From contig NZ_JAKIKX010000002.1 of NCBI RefSeq assembly GCF_023283925.1, positions 310,001-374,000 of the forward strand: a stretch of 64,000 nt of DNA. The letters are read 5' to 3'. The notes under the pieces were generated by a model. The model was given only the letters and a program-made list of their open reading frames with translations, had not been told where the DNA came from and searched no databases. Source of the DNA: Shewanella marisflavi (lineage in GTDB: Bacteria; Pseudomonadota; Gammaproteobacteria; Enterobacterales; Shewanellaceae). The position numbers were made by a program, and so were the translations under genes. Position 1 is the first letter of the stretch, and each line of letters opens with the position of its first letter. Of this stretch, positions 1 to 9,730 are shown piece after piece.

Positions 1-58
1 TGAAGTAAACCTTTGGGTTGGATAAATATCCATCAATACCAGAGCACGCTTAACAAAA

Positions 59-3001
59 TCACGCGCTATGGTAGCAGCGACCGCCCTGTTTCATCGCCCG
101 GGACATGAGTTTATCGGCTGTCTTAAGCAGCTCAACCACTGTATCGCCATCGTTTGGAAACATAGCAACGCCTATGCTGACCGATAGTGCCACATTCACA
201 CCATTGATCGCAAAGGGCGCGCTAAAACTACCGATAATGCCATCGGCCACCTGACACACGGTATCGAGGTCTTTGCTGCGATTTAACACCATCACAAATT
301 CATTGCCACCAAAACGTGCCAAGGTATCAGATTTACGCACCGCCACTTTAAGTTGCTGAGCACCCTTCGCCAAAACACTATCACCCACCTTATGACCGTA
401 GGTCTGGTTGATATCAGGCATATTGTCAAAACTGATAAACAGCACGGCAAAAGGCGTCATATCACGTCTGTGCATCAACACAGATTGCTGCAATCTGTCA
501 TCAAGCAAGCTACGGTTTGGTAGACCGGTTAAGGCGTCAAACTGACCCGCCTGAGAGATCTCAAAGGCCAGCTCTCTTGCGAGAATCTGGCGGCTGTAGT
601 GTCCTCGCCATAGCAAATAAGCAATTAAAATAAAGCTCACTAATGCCAACGCATAGAAACCATTTTGGTAGTTCAACATCGTCTGCCAGCGACTTGTATC
701 CTCTTTTACCCAATGCTGATAAATGGCCTGTTGTCGATCAGGGGTTAACTGGGCGATCGCCTGGTCCCACATAGGAACCAGCTCTTTATATTTTTTATTA
801 AAAGCAAAATGGCTCTGCTGCTGCGAAAAATCGGCCAACACGGACATCTTTAATGCCTTGTAGTCGCCCTGCTTTAACACCATGGCCATGTTGATCACTT
901 TCTCGATAAAGGCATCGGCCTTACCTTGTGCCACCGCATCTACCCCGGCGCGACTATTGGGAACGATCACTAGCTCTATGCCGAGATCTTTATTCATCAG
1001 GTTGGCGATAAGCTGATAGCCTTCGACGACCGCTAAGCGCTTGCCACTCATCTGACTGAGATTGAATACCGTCACCTGATTTAAGTGAGTCACCAAGCCC
1101 CATGGTGACGGCCAATAGGCACTACTAAAGGCCAATTCCCGCTCGCGCTCTGGCGTGTAGGCGACGCTACCAACAACATCTACCTCGCCATTTTTTAACG
1201 CATCGACCAAACTATTCCAGCGTTCATAAGCAACCGGTTGCACCTCAATGCCAAGCTGCTCGGCAATCCAGGTCGTGATCTCACTGTTGATGCCCATAAA
1301 CTCACCACGCCCGTTAGCGTATTCCATCGGTGCCCAGGCACTAAGGTAACCCACTTTAAGCGTGCCCAAGCCTTGCAAATATTGACGCTGGGCCGGCGTT
1401 ATCGTCACTGAACTGAGGAGAGTGTGAAAGCTGCGATCTTCTTTATCCAATATCCATTTACTCTCAATCGCGGCCAATTCGGCTGGATTAATAAGCTTAA
1501 ATCCAGCAGCGATGCGCTGGGCGAGGCCTTTATCTTCGTTTCGCGTTAACGCATAAATGTCTGTGGTAAAGTCAAGCTGGCGATACTGATGAAAGTCAGG
1601 CCAGGAATCGGTTCGTAGTAAGTAGTGCTGGGTCCAGGCTGATGCCGCCACGAAAGCCGCGATGTGTCCCTGCTGCGCCGCCTCAATCATCTGGGTCACA
1701 TTCATATAAAGCTTTAGTTCAGATTCTGGTAACGCCTGCTTGAGCTTATCCAGATAGGGAGCGGTAGGCACGGCGCCAACCCGTTTCCCCTTAAGCTCAT
1801 CCAGACTCGTCAGCGGACGCCCATGACTAAAGATGCGACTCTTGACCTGATAGGTTTTCCAGGCGCGGGTAAGATTAGTCTTCATAGTATCGCTTTCAGG
1901 ATAGCCCACATGAATATCGGCCCTGAGATATTTGAGCTCATCCAGGCTGTCCTCCATGGATGCCGGGCGAAACTCTACCGTAATCCCTGTTTTTTTCGAC
2001 CAGAGTTTCCAGATGTCGATATAGAGTCCATGGGGCTCGCCATCCCCACCTGTATCGGCAAAAGGTTGAATGCCTGTTGTGGTGGCAATCACTAAAGTAT
2101 TGCTATCTTGGCTAAAGCCTAACCAACGTTTGTCTATCTCTGTGCGGCTGGCCTGACTTAAGCGCTCAAAGCCGCGATTTATCTGACTGATCAACTCCGT
2201 ACGCCCGTTCCTTACGGCAGGCACCAAAGCGGTTTTTTTTATTAACAAGCGATTGTCTAGGGGAAACTCCTCGAGCACTGCTCGGCTGACCGCATTATCT
2301 TTAAGGTAGCCTTCCATGCCCGCAAACACATCAACCTCACCCTCTACTACACCGCGCATGAGATCGGCCCGGCTATTATAGTAGCGATAACTGAGCCCAT
2401 TGACCTGTTGACTCAAAATTGACTCATGAGAAGAGCCCTTCACGATACCAATGCGGTAAGGTAACAGGTCTTCGTAACTCTTTTTGTTTTTCAAACTATT
2501 GCGCACATAAAGATAGGTGCTGACATAAGCAATGGGCGCTGCGAAATCAAAATACTGCTCACGATCTTGAGTGATCCCTAAGCCAATATGGATATCGGCA
2601 TCGCCCTGGGCCACCTGGGTAAGCGAATCCTGCCAATGACGTGCGACAAATACAACAGGCACCTGAGTCTGGGATGACCACTCCCGCCATAGATCCACCA
2701 AGACCCCTTTGGCATCACCATTTTCATCGATAAACTGATAGGGATAACTGTCCTCCCCAAACACCAAGATCAACGGTTTTTGGCGCTCTTCGGCCATGGC
2801 ATGAAACCCGAAGAGCAAGGAGACGGCAAACATCAAGCGAATTAGTAGTGTCAAAGAATATTCCCAGTATCGTTTAAAAAAGCGCTTAAGCCTTAACCGA
2901 CTAAGCAGTGCCTGACTCAAAATCAAGTTAACCCGGTACAAAGAGCTCAACTCGGGTTTAAAAAAATGGCCTCTTTCCTTGGTTGCGAAAGACAAAGTCA
3001 C
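59..3001 (-). CDS. Membrane sensor with three periplasmic solute-binding domains and a degenerate GGDEF domain
   Basis: The protein of up to 980 residues carries three successive bacterial family 3 solute-binding domains (roughly residues 75-295, 300-520 and 545-770), a transmembrane segment near 785-805 and a C-terminal GGDEF-type domain from about 825. The sensor part should lie in the periplasm and the GGDEF part in the cytoplasm. The signature reads GGNEF (Asn at residue 900) instead of GGDEF, and the usual first metal-binding Asp is Ser in ISFDNMPDIN, so cyclase activity is doubtful. The RxxD inhibitory-site motif (RKSD) five residues before the signature is kept. The longest frame opens at GTG 3001; an internal ATG at 2833 precedes the hydrophobic segment MFAVSLLFGFHAMA, so the real start is uncertain. 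It is divergent from cmoA. Which ligands it binds cannot be told. Confidence 0.85.
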   Translation of the reverse strand: MTLSFATKERGHFFKPELSSLYRVNLILSQALLSRLRLKRFFKRYWEYSLTLLIRLMFAVSLLFGFHAMAEERQKPLILVFGEDSYPYQFIDENGDAKGVLVDLWREWSSQTQVPVVFVARHWQDSLTQVAQGDADIHIGLGITQDREQYFDFAAPIAYVSTYLYVRNSLKNKKSYEDLLPYRIGIVKGSSHESILSQQVNGLSYRYYNSRADLMRGVVEGEVDVFAGMEGYLKDNAVSRAVLEEFPLDNRLLIKKTALVPAVRNGRTELISQINRGFERLSQASRTEIDKRWLGFSQDSNTLVIATTTGIQPFADTGGDGEPHGLYIDIWKLWSKKTGITVEFRPASMEDSLDELKYLRADIHVGYPESDTMKTNLTRAWKTYQVKSRIFSHGRPLTSLDELKGKRVGAVPTAPYLDKLKQALPESELKLYMNVTQMIEAAQQGHIAAFVAASAWTQHYLLRTDSWPDFHQYRQLDFTTDIYALTRNEDKGLAQRIAAGFKLINPAELAAIESKWILDKEDRSFHTLLSSVTITPAQRQYLQGLGTLKVGYLSAWAPMEYANGRGEFMGINSEITTWIAEQLGIEVQPVAYERWNSLVDALKNGEVDVVGSVAYTPERERELAFSSAYWPSPWGLVTHLNQVTVFNLSQMSGKRLAVVEGYQLIANLMNKDLGIELVIVPNSRAGVDAVAQGKADAFIEKVINMAMVLKQGDYKALKMSVLADFSQQQSHFAFNKKYKELVPMWDQAIAQLTPDRQQAIYQHWVKEDTSRWQTMLNYQNGFYALALVSFILIAYLLWRGHYSRQILARELAFEISQAGQFDALTGLPNRSLLDDRLQQSVLMHRRDMTPFAVLFISFDNMPDINQTYGHKVGDSVLAKGAQQLKVAVRKSDTLARFGGNEFVMVLNRSKDLDTVCQVADGIIGSFSAPFAINGVNVALSVSIGVAMFPNDGDTVVELLKTADKLMSRAMKQGGRCYHSA

Positions 3002-3070
3002 GGCGCTGTAAAATATATGTTGTTATTAAGATATTAGACAGAATTTTATTCCTAATTTCCAGTACTAGAC

Positions 3071-3100
3071 TTGCTGCGAACTGTTATCATTAGCTAGAAT
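3071..3100 (+). promoter_or_regulatory. Candidate sigma-70 promoter of cmoAB
   Basis: TTGCTG at 3071-3076 and TAGAAT at 3095-3100 are separated by 18 bases and lie 30 bases before the cmoA ATG. This is a reading of consensus similarity only. Confidence 0.4.
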
Positions 3101-3129
3101 GAAATATTGAATTTACTCAAAAAACTCTG

Positions 3130-3861
3130 ATGAACTCAACACAAGATACTATTTACGCACAAGCCTGTGAACATATCAGTGACTTTCAATTCGATGATCG
3201 AGTTGCTGGTGTCTTTAGCGACATGATCCGCCGCTCAGTTCCCGGATATGGACAGATCATAAATACCCTAGGTGATTTTGCCGATAAGTGCGTCTCTCCC
3301 GATTCAAATATCTATGATTTAGGCTGCTCATTAGGCGCCGCCACCCTTAGCGTACGCCGCCGTATTGAAGGACGAGGATGCCATATCATTGCCGTGGACA
3401 ATAGTGAATCTATGGTCGAGCGCTGCAGGCAGCACCTTAACGCCTATGTTAGCGAAACCCCGGTAGACCTTGTCTGCGCCGACATTCGCGACATCGATAT
3501 CCAGAACGCTTCTATGGTGATTTTGAACTTCACCATGCAGTTTCTCGCCCCAGAAGACAGACAGACGTTAATTGCAAACATCTATCGCGGCCTCAAACCC
3601 GGTGGCATATTAGTATTGTCGGAAAAGCTAGTGTTCGACGATGCGCCCGTGCAGCATCTGTTGGACGAATTGCATCTGGACTTTAAACGGGCTAATGGCT
3701 ACAGCGAATTAGAGATCAGTCAAAAACGCAGCTCGCTTGAGCATGTCATGAAACCTGATACGCTGGAGCAGCACCAACAGCGCCTGACAGATCAGGGTTT
3801 TAGTCATTTCAGTGTCTGGTTTCAATGTTTTAACTTTGCTTCTATGGTGGCCATCAAGTGA
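3130..3861 (+). CDS. cmoA: Carboxy-S-adenosyl-L-methionine synthase CmoA
   Basis: This 243-residue protein matches CmoA in length and sequence. CmoA converts S-adenosylmethionine and prephenate into carboxy-SAM, the donor used by CmoB to make the cmo5U wobble base of several tRNAs. The SAM-binding Rossmann motif is seen as [14 protein letters not shown] near residue 60, followed by the acidic strand end [11 protein letters not shown] and the later NFTMQFL segment. The gene opens with ATG at 3130 and its TGA overlaps the GTG start of cmoB by four bases, which indicates translational coupling in a cmoA-cmoB operon. The protein should be cytoplasmic and dimeric, as known for the family. Confidence 0.96.
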   Translation: MNSTQDTIYAQACEHISDFQFDDRVAGVFSDMIRRSVPGYGQIINTLGDFADKCVSPDSNIYDLGCSLGAATLSVRRRIEGRGCHIIAVDNSESMVERCRQHLNAYVSETPVDLVCADIRDIDIQNASMVILNFTMQFLAPEDRQTLIANIYRGLKPGGILVLSEKLVFDDAPVQHLLDELHLDFKRANGYSELEISQKRSSLEHVMKPDTLEQHQQRLTDQGFSHFSVWFQCFNFASMVAIK

Positions 3862-4850
3862 TCAGCTTCAGCTCTTTTTATCAACAAATCGCCGATTCAA
3901 ACCTCCAGCATTGGCTAGAGGAACTTCCGGCGATCCTAGGCCAATGGCAGCGAGAGCATAAACATGGCAACCTGCCAAAATGGGAAAAGGTGCTCAACAA
4001 ATTGCACTACCCTGCGCCAGATCAACTCGATTTCAGCACCAAGGTGGCTGTTGGCAGCGGCGAACAACTCAGCCAGGGGCAACAGGAAAAACTGAAGAAC
4101 CTGCTGAAGCTCTTTTCACCATGGCGTAAAGGCCCGTTCGATCTTCACGGCATTCATATCGATACCGAATGGCGTTCAGATTGGAAATGGGAGCGCGTAC
4201 AGCCTCACATCTCACCTTTAAAGAATAGAACCGTGCTCGATGTCGGCTGTGGTAGTGGTTACCACATGTGGCGCATGCTAGGAGAAGGCGCTAAGCGTGT
4301 GGTCGGCATAGACCCATCCCCGCTGTTTTTGTGTCAATTTGAAGCAGTAAAGCGCCTAGCCGGCACTGAACATCCCGTGCACCTCTTGCCCCTTGGCATT
4401 GAGCAGTTACCGCCGCTCGATGCCTTTGATACCGTGTTTTCTATGGGTGTGCTTTATCATAGACGCTCTCCTATAGATCACCTGTTTCAATTAAGGGATC
4501 AGTTAAGAACCGGCGGCGAGCTCGTGCTGGAAACGCTAGTCGTGGATGGCGATGAAAACACCGTACTTGTGCCTGGTGATCGCTATGGCAAGATGAATAA
4601 TGTCTGGTTCCTGCCTTCGGCCAAAGCATTAGAAGCCTGGCTCAAAAAAGCCGACTTTGTCGATGTTCGTTGTGTCGATATTGATGTAACCTCATTAGCA
4701 GAGCAGCGAACCACAGAATGGATGCCAAACGAATCATTAGTCGATTATTTGGACCCCAATGACATCAGCCTGACCGTCGAGGGATATCCTGCGCCTAAGC
4801 GGGCTACGTTTATCGCCGTCAAGAATCAGCCTAATAAAGATTTGATTTAA
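3858..4850 (+). CDS. cmoB: tRNA U34 carboxymethyltransferase CmoB
   Basis: The 330-residue protein is a full-length CmoB. It transfers the carboxymethyl group of carboxy-SAM to 5-hydroxyuridine at position 34 of tRNA, giving cmo5U. The N-terminal helical region with the WRKGPF segment is followed by a Rossmann methyltransferase core with [16 protein letters not shown] around residue 125 and [21 protein letters not shown] segment follows in the core. Translation starts at GTG 3858, overlapping the cmoA stop (GTGA). The gap to the next gene on the same strand is short, so the transcript may continue into the lipoprotein gene at 4874. Confidence 0.96.
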   Translation: MISFSSFYQQIADSNLQHWLEELPAILGQWQREHKHGNLPKWEKVLNKLHYPAPDQLDFSTKVAVGSGEQLSQGQQEKLKNLLKLFSPWRKGPFDLHGIHIDTEWRSDWKWERVQPHISPLKNRTVLDVGCGSGYHMWRMLGEGAKRVVGIDPSPLFLCQFEAVKRLAGTEHPVHLLPLGIEQLPPLDAFDTVFSMGVLYHRRSPIDHLFQLRDQLRTGGELVLETLVVDGDENTVLVPGDRYGKMNNVWFLPSAKALEAWLKKADFVDVRCVDIDVTSLAEQRTTEWMPNESLVDYLDPNDISLTVEGYPAPKRATFIAVKNQPNKDLI

Positions 4851-4873
4851 AAGAATAGTAAATGGAAAACACT

Positions 4874-5608
4874 ATGTTAAAACAGATAACTACCCTCGCT
4901 TTAGTGACAAGTCTTGTTGGATGCGCGGCAACACAAGCGCCAGAACAACCTGCGCCTGTCGATATTGACACCTTCAATGCCAGCCTTAGCGAACAAAAGA
5001 GCGAGCTAGTGGCCTTAATCAACGCTAATCAAACCGAACAACAAGTGGTGCTCTCTTCACTTTCAACCCAACTCGATGGCCTCAGCCAGCAGCTGGAGGA
5101 GGTTAAGCACCAACCTGAAAAGCAAGTGGTTCAAGTGCCAGTTGAGTGTGACCCGTCGCCTATTGGGGATAAGTTTATCTTAGGGGCGGTAGAGCACGTC
5201 TATATTGATGAGATCAAAGCTGGATTTGAAACCCGTATTGACACTGGCGCCGAATCTTCCTCACTTGATGCCCATAACATCATACTGTTTGAACGTAACG
5301 GCAAGCAGTGGGTACGTTTTGATGTGTTTACCCAAGGCGCAGACAAGCCAGCAGAAACCTTCGAATCAAAAGTCGAGCGTTTTGTACGCATCAAGCAAGA
5401 TGGTGATGAGAATGACAGACGTCCGGTGATCCATGCTCATCTACAGATTGGAAACTACAAGGCCGAAACCGATCTCAACTTAGTCGATCGCAGTCACCTG
5501 GATTACCAACTCCTGCTGGGTCGTAAGTTTATGCAAGACATTGCCGTGGTAGATGTGGGGCAGACTTTTGTGCACGGTAAGAAAAATCCATCAAATACAG
5601 TAAAATAA
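4874..5608 (+). CDS. Lipoprotein with retropepsin-like (Zn_protease / RimB-type) domain
   Basis: I chose ATG 4874 because it gives a clean lipoprotein signal, MLKQITTLALVTSLVGC, with the lipobox Cys; an ATG at 4862 adds four residues. After a coiled-coil-like stretch (about residues 35-80) comes a domain of the family named ATP-dependent zinc protease (PF05618), which is in fact retropepsin-like. The motif IDTGAESSS contains the aspartic-protease DTGA signature (Asp near residue 123), and LLGRKFMQD matches the following conserved block. The 244-residue protein should be anchored at the outer surface of a membrane, facing the periplasm. It heads a run with an inactive-transglutaminase membrane protein (18 bases downstream) and an ATP-grasp ligase, a gene set seen together in many Proteobacteria. 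Substrate unknown. Confidence 0.85.
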   Translation: MLKQITTLALVTSLVGCAATQAPEQPAPVDIDTFNASLSEQKSELVALINANQTEQQVVLSSLSTQLDGLSQQLEEVKHQPEKQVVQVPVECDPSPIGDKFILGAVEHVYIDEIKAGFETRIDTGAESSSLDAHNIILFERNGKQWVRFDVFTQGADKPAETFESKVERFVRIKQDGDENDRRPVIHAHLQIGNYKAETDLNLVDRSHLDYQLLLGRKFMQDIAVVDVGQTFVHGKKNPSNTVK

Positions 5609-5626
5609 GAATAGGATATTAACCTG

Positions 5627-7132
5627 ATGCACTCTAAAAAGCCTTTTTATATCTTAGTCGCACTACTGTTTATTGCTGGTATTGCGGCAAGCGTTTATCG
5701 TGGTATCGAGCATAATGTACCCTTCCTGCCGGGCGAGCAGGTTCAGAGCTGGGCAGTCGACGCTAAGGTCAGTTTTCAGGGCACAGGACAGCCTGCTGAA
5801 GTCACCTTCTCAGTCCCCAAGGATCCCGCGTTTGAGATCTTGGCAGAAAACGCTACTTCACCGGGTTATGGCCTCTCGGCTACCGAAGATAACAATGGCC
5901 GCCAGGTCACTTGGTCTACCCGTGAAGCAATCGGTCAGCAAGATCTTTACTATAAAGTCACCTTAGTGCCAACCGGTAAGAATGAAGTCCTGGCCGAACA
6001 GGAACCTGCTACACCGCAAGCCTACAACTGGTCTGCTACCGAACAGGCGGCAGCGGAACAGGTAATGAATGAAATTTGGTCACGCAGTGCCACCAACCTT
6101 TCGTTCGCTCAGCAGCTCAACAAAAGCTTTAATGCCACCGAGCGTAGCCAGAACCTGGAGCTGTTGCTAACCACCAACTCCCGCGCCGACCTCTTTATCA
6201 GAATGCTCAACAGCAAGGGGATACCAGCCAAGAAAGTCAGCGGGCTGTTTTTAGAAGATCAACGCCGTCGCCAGCAACTGACCACTTTTGTCGAAGTGTA
6301 CCATCAGGGCCAGTGGATCATCTTTAACCCAGCCGATGGTAGCCAAGGACGTCCAGACAATCTGCTTATCTGGGACAGAACCGCTAAATCCACTTTAGAT
6401 GTGGTTGGTGGTGTTAACTCTCAGGTGAACTTCTCCATGCTGCAGGACACACGTTCCGCACTGGCGACCTCTATCGACATGCTGAAGAATAAAGATGCTC
6501 TCGACTTCTCCCTCTATCAGCTGCCGCTTGAAGAGCAGAGTCTGTTTAAAGGTATTTTGCTGATCCCTATCGGTGTGCTCATGGTGGTCTTTTTACGCGT
6601 GATCATAGGTATCAAGACATCTGGTACCTTTATGCCAGTGTTGATCGCCCTGGCCTTTATTCAAACCACGCTGCTGACGGGACTTATCGGCTTCCTCTTG
6701 ATTGTTGCCTTCGGCTTGATGATCCGCTCCTACCTGTCGGATCTCAACCTCTTGCTGATCTCACGGATCTCGGCGGTCATCATAGTAGTGATCGGCATCA
6801 TAGGCCTGTTCACCCTGCTCTCCTACAAGTTTGGCCTTAGTGAAGGCTTAACCATTACCTTCTTCCCGATGATCATCCTGGCATGGACCATCGAGCGTAT
6901 GTCTATCCTCTGGGAAGAGGAAGGCGCAAAAGAGGTCATGGTACAAGGCGGCGGCAGCTTGTTTGTGGCCACTTTAGCCTATCTCGCCATGAGCGCTAGC
7001 TGGGTTCAACACTGGGTGTTTAACTTCCTGGGTATTCACTTGGTTATCCTGGCGACCGTACTCTTAATGGGTCAGTACACAGGCTACAAGTTATTAGAAC
7101 TTAGACGCTTTAGGCCGCTGGCGGGAGAATAA
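5627..7132 (+). CDS. Membrane protein with inactive transglutaminase domain and seven C-terminal transmembrane helices
   Basis: This 501-residue protein has an N-terminal membrane anchor (residues 8-27), a periplasmic transglutaminase-like domain (about 30-290) and a C-terminal block of about seven hydrophobic helices (about 305-490). In the transglutaminase fold the nucleophile region reads TTNSRADLFIRMLNSKGIPA with no Cys, the usual His position falls in TTFVEVYHQGQW as Thr, and the usual Asp is Asn in IIFNPADGS. The whole triad is therefore absent, as known for the inactive transglutaminase-7TM family. It lies between the retropepsin-like lipoprotein and the ATP-grasp ligase, three bases from the latter. 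A role in substrate binding, transport or signalling across the membrane is inference. Confidence 0.87.
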   Translation: MHSKKPFYILVALLFIAGIAASVYRGIEHNVPFLPGEQVQSWAVDAKVSFQGTGQPAEVTFSVPKDPAFEILAENATSPGYGLSATEDNNGRQVTWSTREAIGQQDLYYKVTLVPTGKNEVLAEQEPATPQAYNWSATEQAAAEQVMNEIWSRSATNLSFAQQLNKSFNATERSQNLELLLTTNSRADLFIRMLNSKGIPAKKVSGLFLEDQRRRQQLTTFVEVYHQGQWIIFNPADGSQGRPDNLLIWDRTAKSTLDVVGGVNSQVNFSMLQDTRSALATSIDMLKNKDALDFSLYQLPLEEQSLFKGILLIPIGVLMVVFLRVIIGIKTSGTFMPVLIALAFIQTTLLTGLIGFLLIVAFGLMIRSYLSDLNLLLISRISAVIIVVIGIIGLFTLLSYKFGLSEGLTITFFPMIILAWTIERMSILWEEEGAKEVMVQGGGSLFVATLAYLAMSASWVQHWVFNFLGIHLVILATVLLMGQYTGYKLLELRRFRPLAGE

Positions 7133-7134
7133 AC

Positions 7135-8091
7135 ATGCTATTTGCCCGACCACACAAGCTTAAGGAAAATGGCGTCCTTGGCATGAACAAACGTAATATC
7201 GACTATATAGGTCGCTATAACCCGCGTAAGTTCTACAAACGCGTAGATGACAAGCTCACGACAAAACAGCTGGCGCTGGCCAACGATATCGCCGTGCCCG
7301 CGCTTATCGGTACCGTATGCCAACAACACGAGATCATACATATTCCCGAGATGGTCAATAACCGCGATGGTTTTGTTATCAAACCCTCCCAAGGGTCCGG
7401 TGGTAAAGGGATTTTGGTGATCACTAAGGTGGAGAATGGTCATTATTTCAAGCCTAGCGGCCATGAGGTGACTCCTAGCGAGATCGACCGCCATATCTCA
7501 AATATTCTTAGTGGGCTTTTCTCCTTAGGGGGCAAACCCGATGTGGCGATCGTTGAAGGCTTGATCGAATTCGACCCTGTCTTTGACGGCTACTCCTTCG
7601 AAGGGGTGCCCGATATTCGACTCATTGTCTTTAAGGGCTTTCCTGTGATGGGAATGCTCAGACTCTCGACAGCGGCATCTGATGGCAAGGCAAACTTGCA
7701 CCAAGGAGCTGTAGGCGTTGGACTTGATATCGCCACTGGACGCGGCCTACACGCAGTGCAGTTTGACTGTCCAATAGAGCTGCACCCAGACACAGACAAG
7801 AAACTCACCGATATTGAAGTGCCCCACTGGGACACTCTGCTCCATACGGCATCAAAAGCCTATGAGATGAGTGAGCTTGGGTATTTGGGGACTGACATGG
7901 TACTGGATCAAAAACTCGGTCCACTGCTCCTAGAGCTCAACGCCCGTCCGGGATTGGCAATTCAGATCGCCAATGCTCAAGGGATATTGCCGCGCCTAAA
8001 GCACGTCGAGCAGATGAAAAACAAGTCTATGTCAGTCGAAGAGCGCGTCGCTTATGCTAAAACGCATTTTAGCAGTCTCACTAGCGCTTAA
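7135..8091 (+). CDS. RimK-related alpha-L-glutamate ligase-like ATP-grasp protein
   Basis: The 318-residue protein is a complete ATP-grasp enzyme of the RimK-related family. The nucleotide-binding glycine-rich loop is KPSQGSGGKGILV (near residue 83), acidic metal-binding residues occur in LLLELNARPGLAIQIAN near residue 265, and VPDIRLIVF is the mid-domain strand. Such enzymes join an amino acid, often glutamate, to a carboxylate using ATP; the acceptor here is unknown. It has no signal peptide and should be cytoplasmic. It starts three bases after the 7TM gene, and its 3' end overlaps the next gene by 38 bases, so the cluster is transcribed together. Related tripartite loci have been linked to osmotic or ribosomal modification functions, but I cannot assign one from sequence. 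Confidence 0.87.
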   Translation: MLFARPHKLKENGVLGMNKRNIDYIGRYNPRKFYKRVDDKLTTKQLALANDIAVPALIGTVCQQHEIIHIPEMVNNRDGFVIKPSQGSGGKGILVITKVENGHYFKPSGHEVTPSEIDRHISNILSGLFSLGGKPDVAIVEGLIEFDPVFDGYSFEGVPDIRLIVFKGFPVMGMLRLSTAASDGKANLHQGAVGVGLDIATGRGLHAVQFDCPIELHPDTDKKLTDIEVPHWDTLLHTASKAYEMSELGYLGTDMVLDQKLGPLLLELNARPGLAIQIANAQGILPRLKHVEQMKNKSMSVEERVAYAKTHFSSLTSA

Positions 8092-9730
8092 CTTTAGTTT
8101 GGCGGCTGAGGCCGCCTCTCCCATCACCCTGCTGAGTCAGCAATGTATCGACTATCAGGTCTCTTTGTCTCAAGCTCAGGTCAGCATTACACCTATGCAT
8201 GCCAGTATCGAGCTGGAGCGTCAGCTTATCGGCCTGTTTAACTTAAAAGACAGTGTACGCTTCTATCGTCAATATCCTCTCAGCGCTGATGACAAAGAGG
8301 CTCTGCTACAATGTCAGTTGCATCTGGCAGATGAGTTTGCCCGCTTAACACAATCTCCGTGGATAATAGAGCAAAGTCAGCTTTGGACGCAAAATGAGCA
8401 ATCCGGGCTGCGCCGTTTCGGCCATCACCTAATCAGGCAACTCAAAGAGCAAATAAGCCCAGAGCAGAAATCCAGAATCCACACGGCACAAGCAAGCGTT
8501 GCCCACGGCCTAAGGCAAAAGAACCTTTCCCTGGCTCTTGGCGCCTCACACTGTGAGCTTCAACATCAAACAGAACATCACAGCGCATTTGAGAACGATA
8601 CTAAATCCTTTGATCGCTCAATCGCCAGTTACCTGATTGCCCAGCAAGATATCAGTTGTAAGCGCCAGGTGTGGCAGGCGTATCAGACAAGGGCAAAAGA
8701 GCGAAATCAAGCGGCCGTTTCGCAAATATTGTCCACCAAACAGGAGATAGCCCAGCAGCATCAAGCGCCCGACTATGCACATTGGGTGCTGAGCAGTCAG
8801 CTGCTTAAATCACCAGCCCAGGTTAAGCGCTATCTTGATACTATGACGCAAACCACGATTGCCCCCTGGATGCTCGGTACCCAGTTAGCCAGCCTCCCCA
8901 AGGCCGACATTGCCCCAGTATCGGCGGCTAACATGTTAGAACAGATAGAGGAAAAGCTCAGTCCTTTCGGTCTGCTCATTGAGCCCGTCAACCACAAGAT
9001 GAGCCGACTTTGGCATCATGGACGCCTGTTAGGCGATATCTTTCTGGCGACGACGCCAGATATAAGGGTCAGTCCCCTAAGACAAGCGGTAATTGGCCAG
9101 CAATTTGGTCAGTTGACGCTTTCATCTCCCGAACAACTGGAAGACTATCGCGCCCAGGAGCAGTTTATCACTAGCATTGCCGAACTCGTGGCGCGTATGC
9201 TGCCAGGTGGGCATTACTATTTGAACAACACTCTGGGCGACACCCAAGACACCCAAGCATTAGCGAGCCAATGGTTAACACTCTACCTTACAGGACAACT
9301 ACTACCTACCCTGCCCATAGATAGCCGCGAGGCTCAACTCGAAGCCTTTTCGACTCAGCTTAAGGTCTTTCGAAGCAAACTGGCACTGATCGCCTATCAA
9401 ACAAAGGCCGAGCGCAGCTATCAGGATCTCAGCCAGGAATTTGCCTTGAGTTTTGGCGAGCCTTGGCCACAGGCCTATGATGCCCTGTACAGCTTCACCG
9501 GCGCCGTTAACCAAGGTCCGCTCTATTATCTGGTACTGTGGAAAAAGAGTCTCGCTAAGCAGATCCAAGCCCAGTCGCGACTCGATACACAAGCCTTATT
9601 TGATCTCTTACTCGTTAACGAACAACAGCTCAGCCTTGATGATCAACTCACCCTTATATTTGGCGACACAACACCTGTCGTAAACCTACTTGAAAGGAGG
9701 CAACATGTTCAACATAGCGCCATACACTAA
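8054..9730 (+). CDS. Exported M3-peptidase-like protein lacking the HEXXH zinc site
   Basis: The 558-residue protein has a signal peptide (MLKRILAVSLALNFSLAAEA). Several blocks align by eye with oligopeptidase A and related M3 peptidases: RQVWQAYQTRAKERN near residue 200 followed by a SPAQVKRYLDTM segment, LTLSSPEQLEDYR before the expected active site, FTGAVNQGPLYYLVLWKKSLA near residue 480 matching the GYYSYLWADVLA block, and a final LSLDDQLTLIFGDTTP matching the M3 C terminus. Where the M3 HEFGH zinc motif should stand, near residues 370-376, the sequence is QEQFITSIAELV, with no HEXXH anywhere in the protein. I infer a catalytically dead periplasmic peptidase relative. It overlaps the ligase gene by 38 bases and the next gene by 26. 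Confidence 0.75.
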   Translation: MLKRILAVSLALNFSLAAEAASPITLLSQQCIDYQVSLSQAQVSITPMHASIELERQLIGLFNLKDSVRFYRQYPLSADDKEALLQCQLHLADEFARLTQSPWIIEQSQLWTQNEQSGLRRFGHHLIRQLKEQISPEQKSRIHTAQASVAHGLRQKNLSLALGASHCELQHQTEHHSAFENDTKSFDRSIASYLIAQQDISCKRQVWQAYQTRAKERNQAAVSQILSTKQEIAQQHQAPDYAHWVLSSQLLKSPAQVKRYLDTMTQTTIAPWMLGTQLASLPKADIAPVSAANMLEQIEEKLSPFGLLIEPVNHKMSRLWHHGRLLGDIFLATTPDIRVSPLRQAVIGQQFGQLTLSSPEQLEDYRAQEQFITSIAELVARMLPGGHYYLNNTLGDTQDTQALASQWLTLYLTGQLLPTLPIDSREAQLEAFSTQLKVFRSKLALIAYQTKAERSYQDLSQEFALSFGEPWPQAYDALYSFTGAVNQGPLYYLVLWKKSLAKQIQAQSRLDTQALFDLLLVNEQQLSLDDQLTLIFGDTTPVVNLLERRQHVQHSAIH

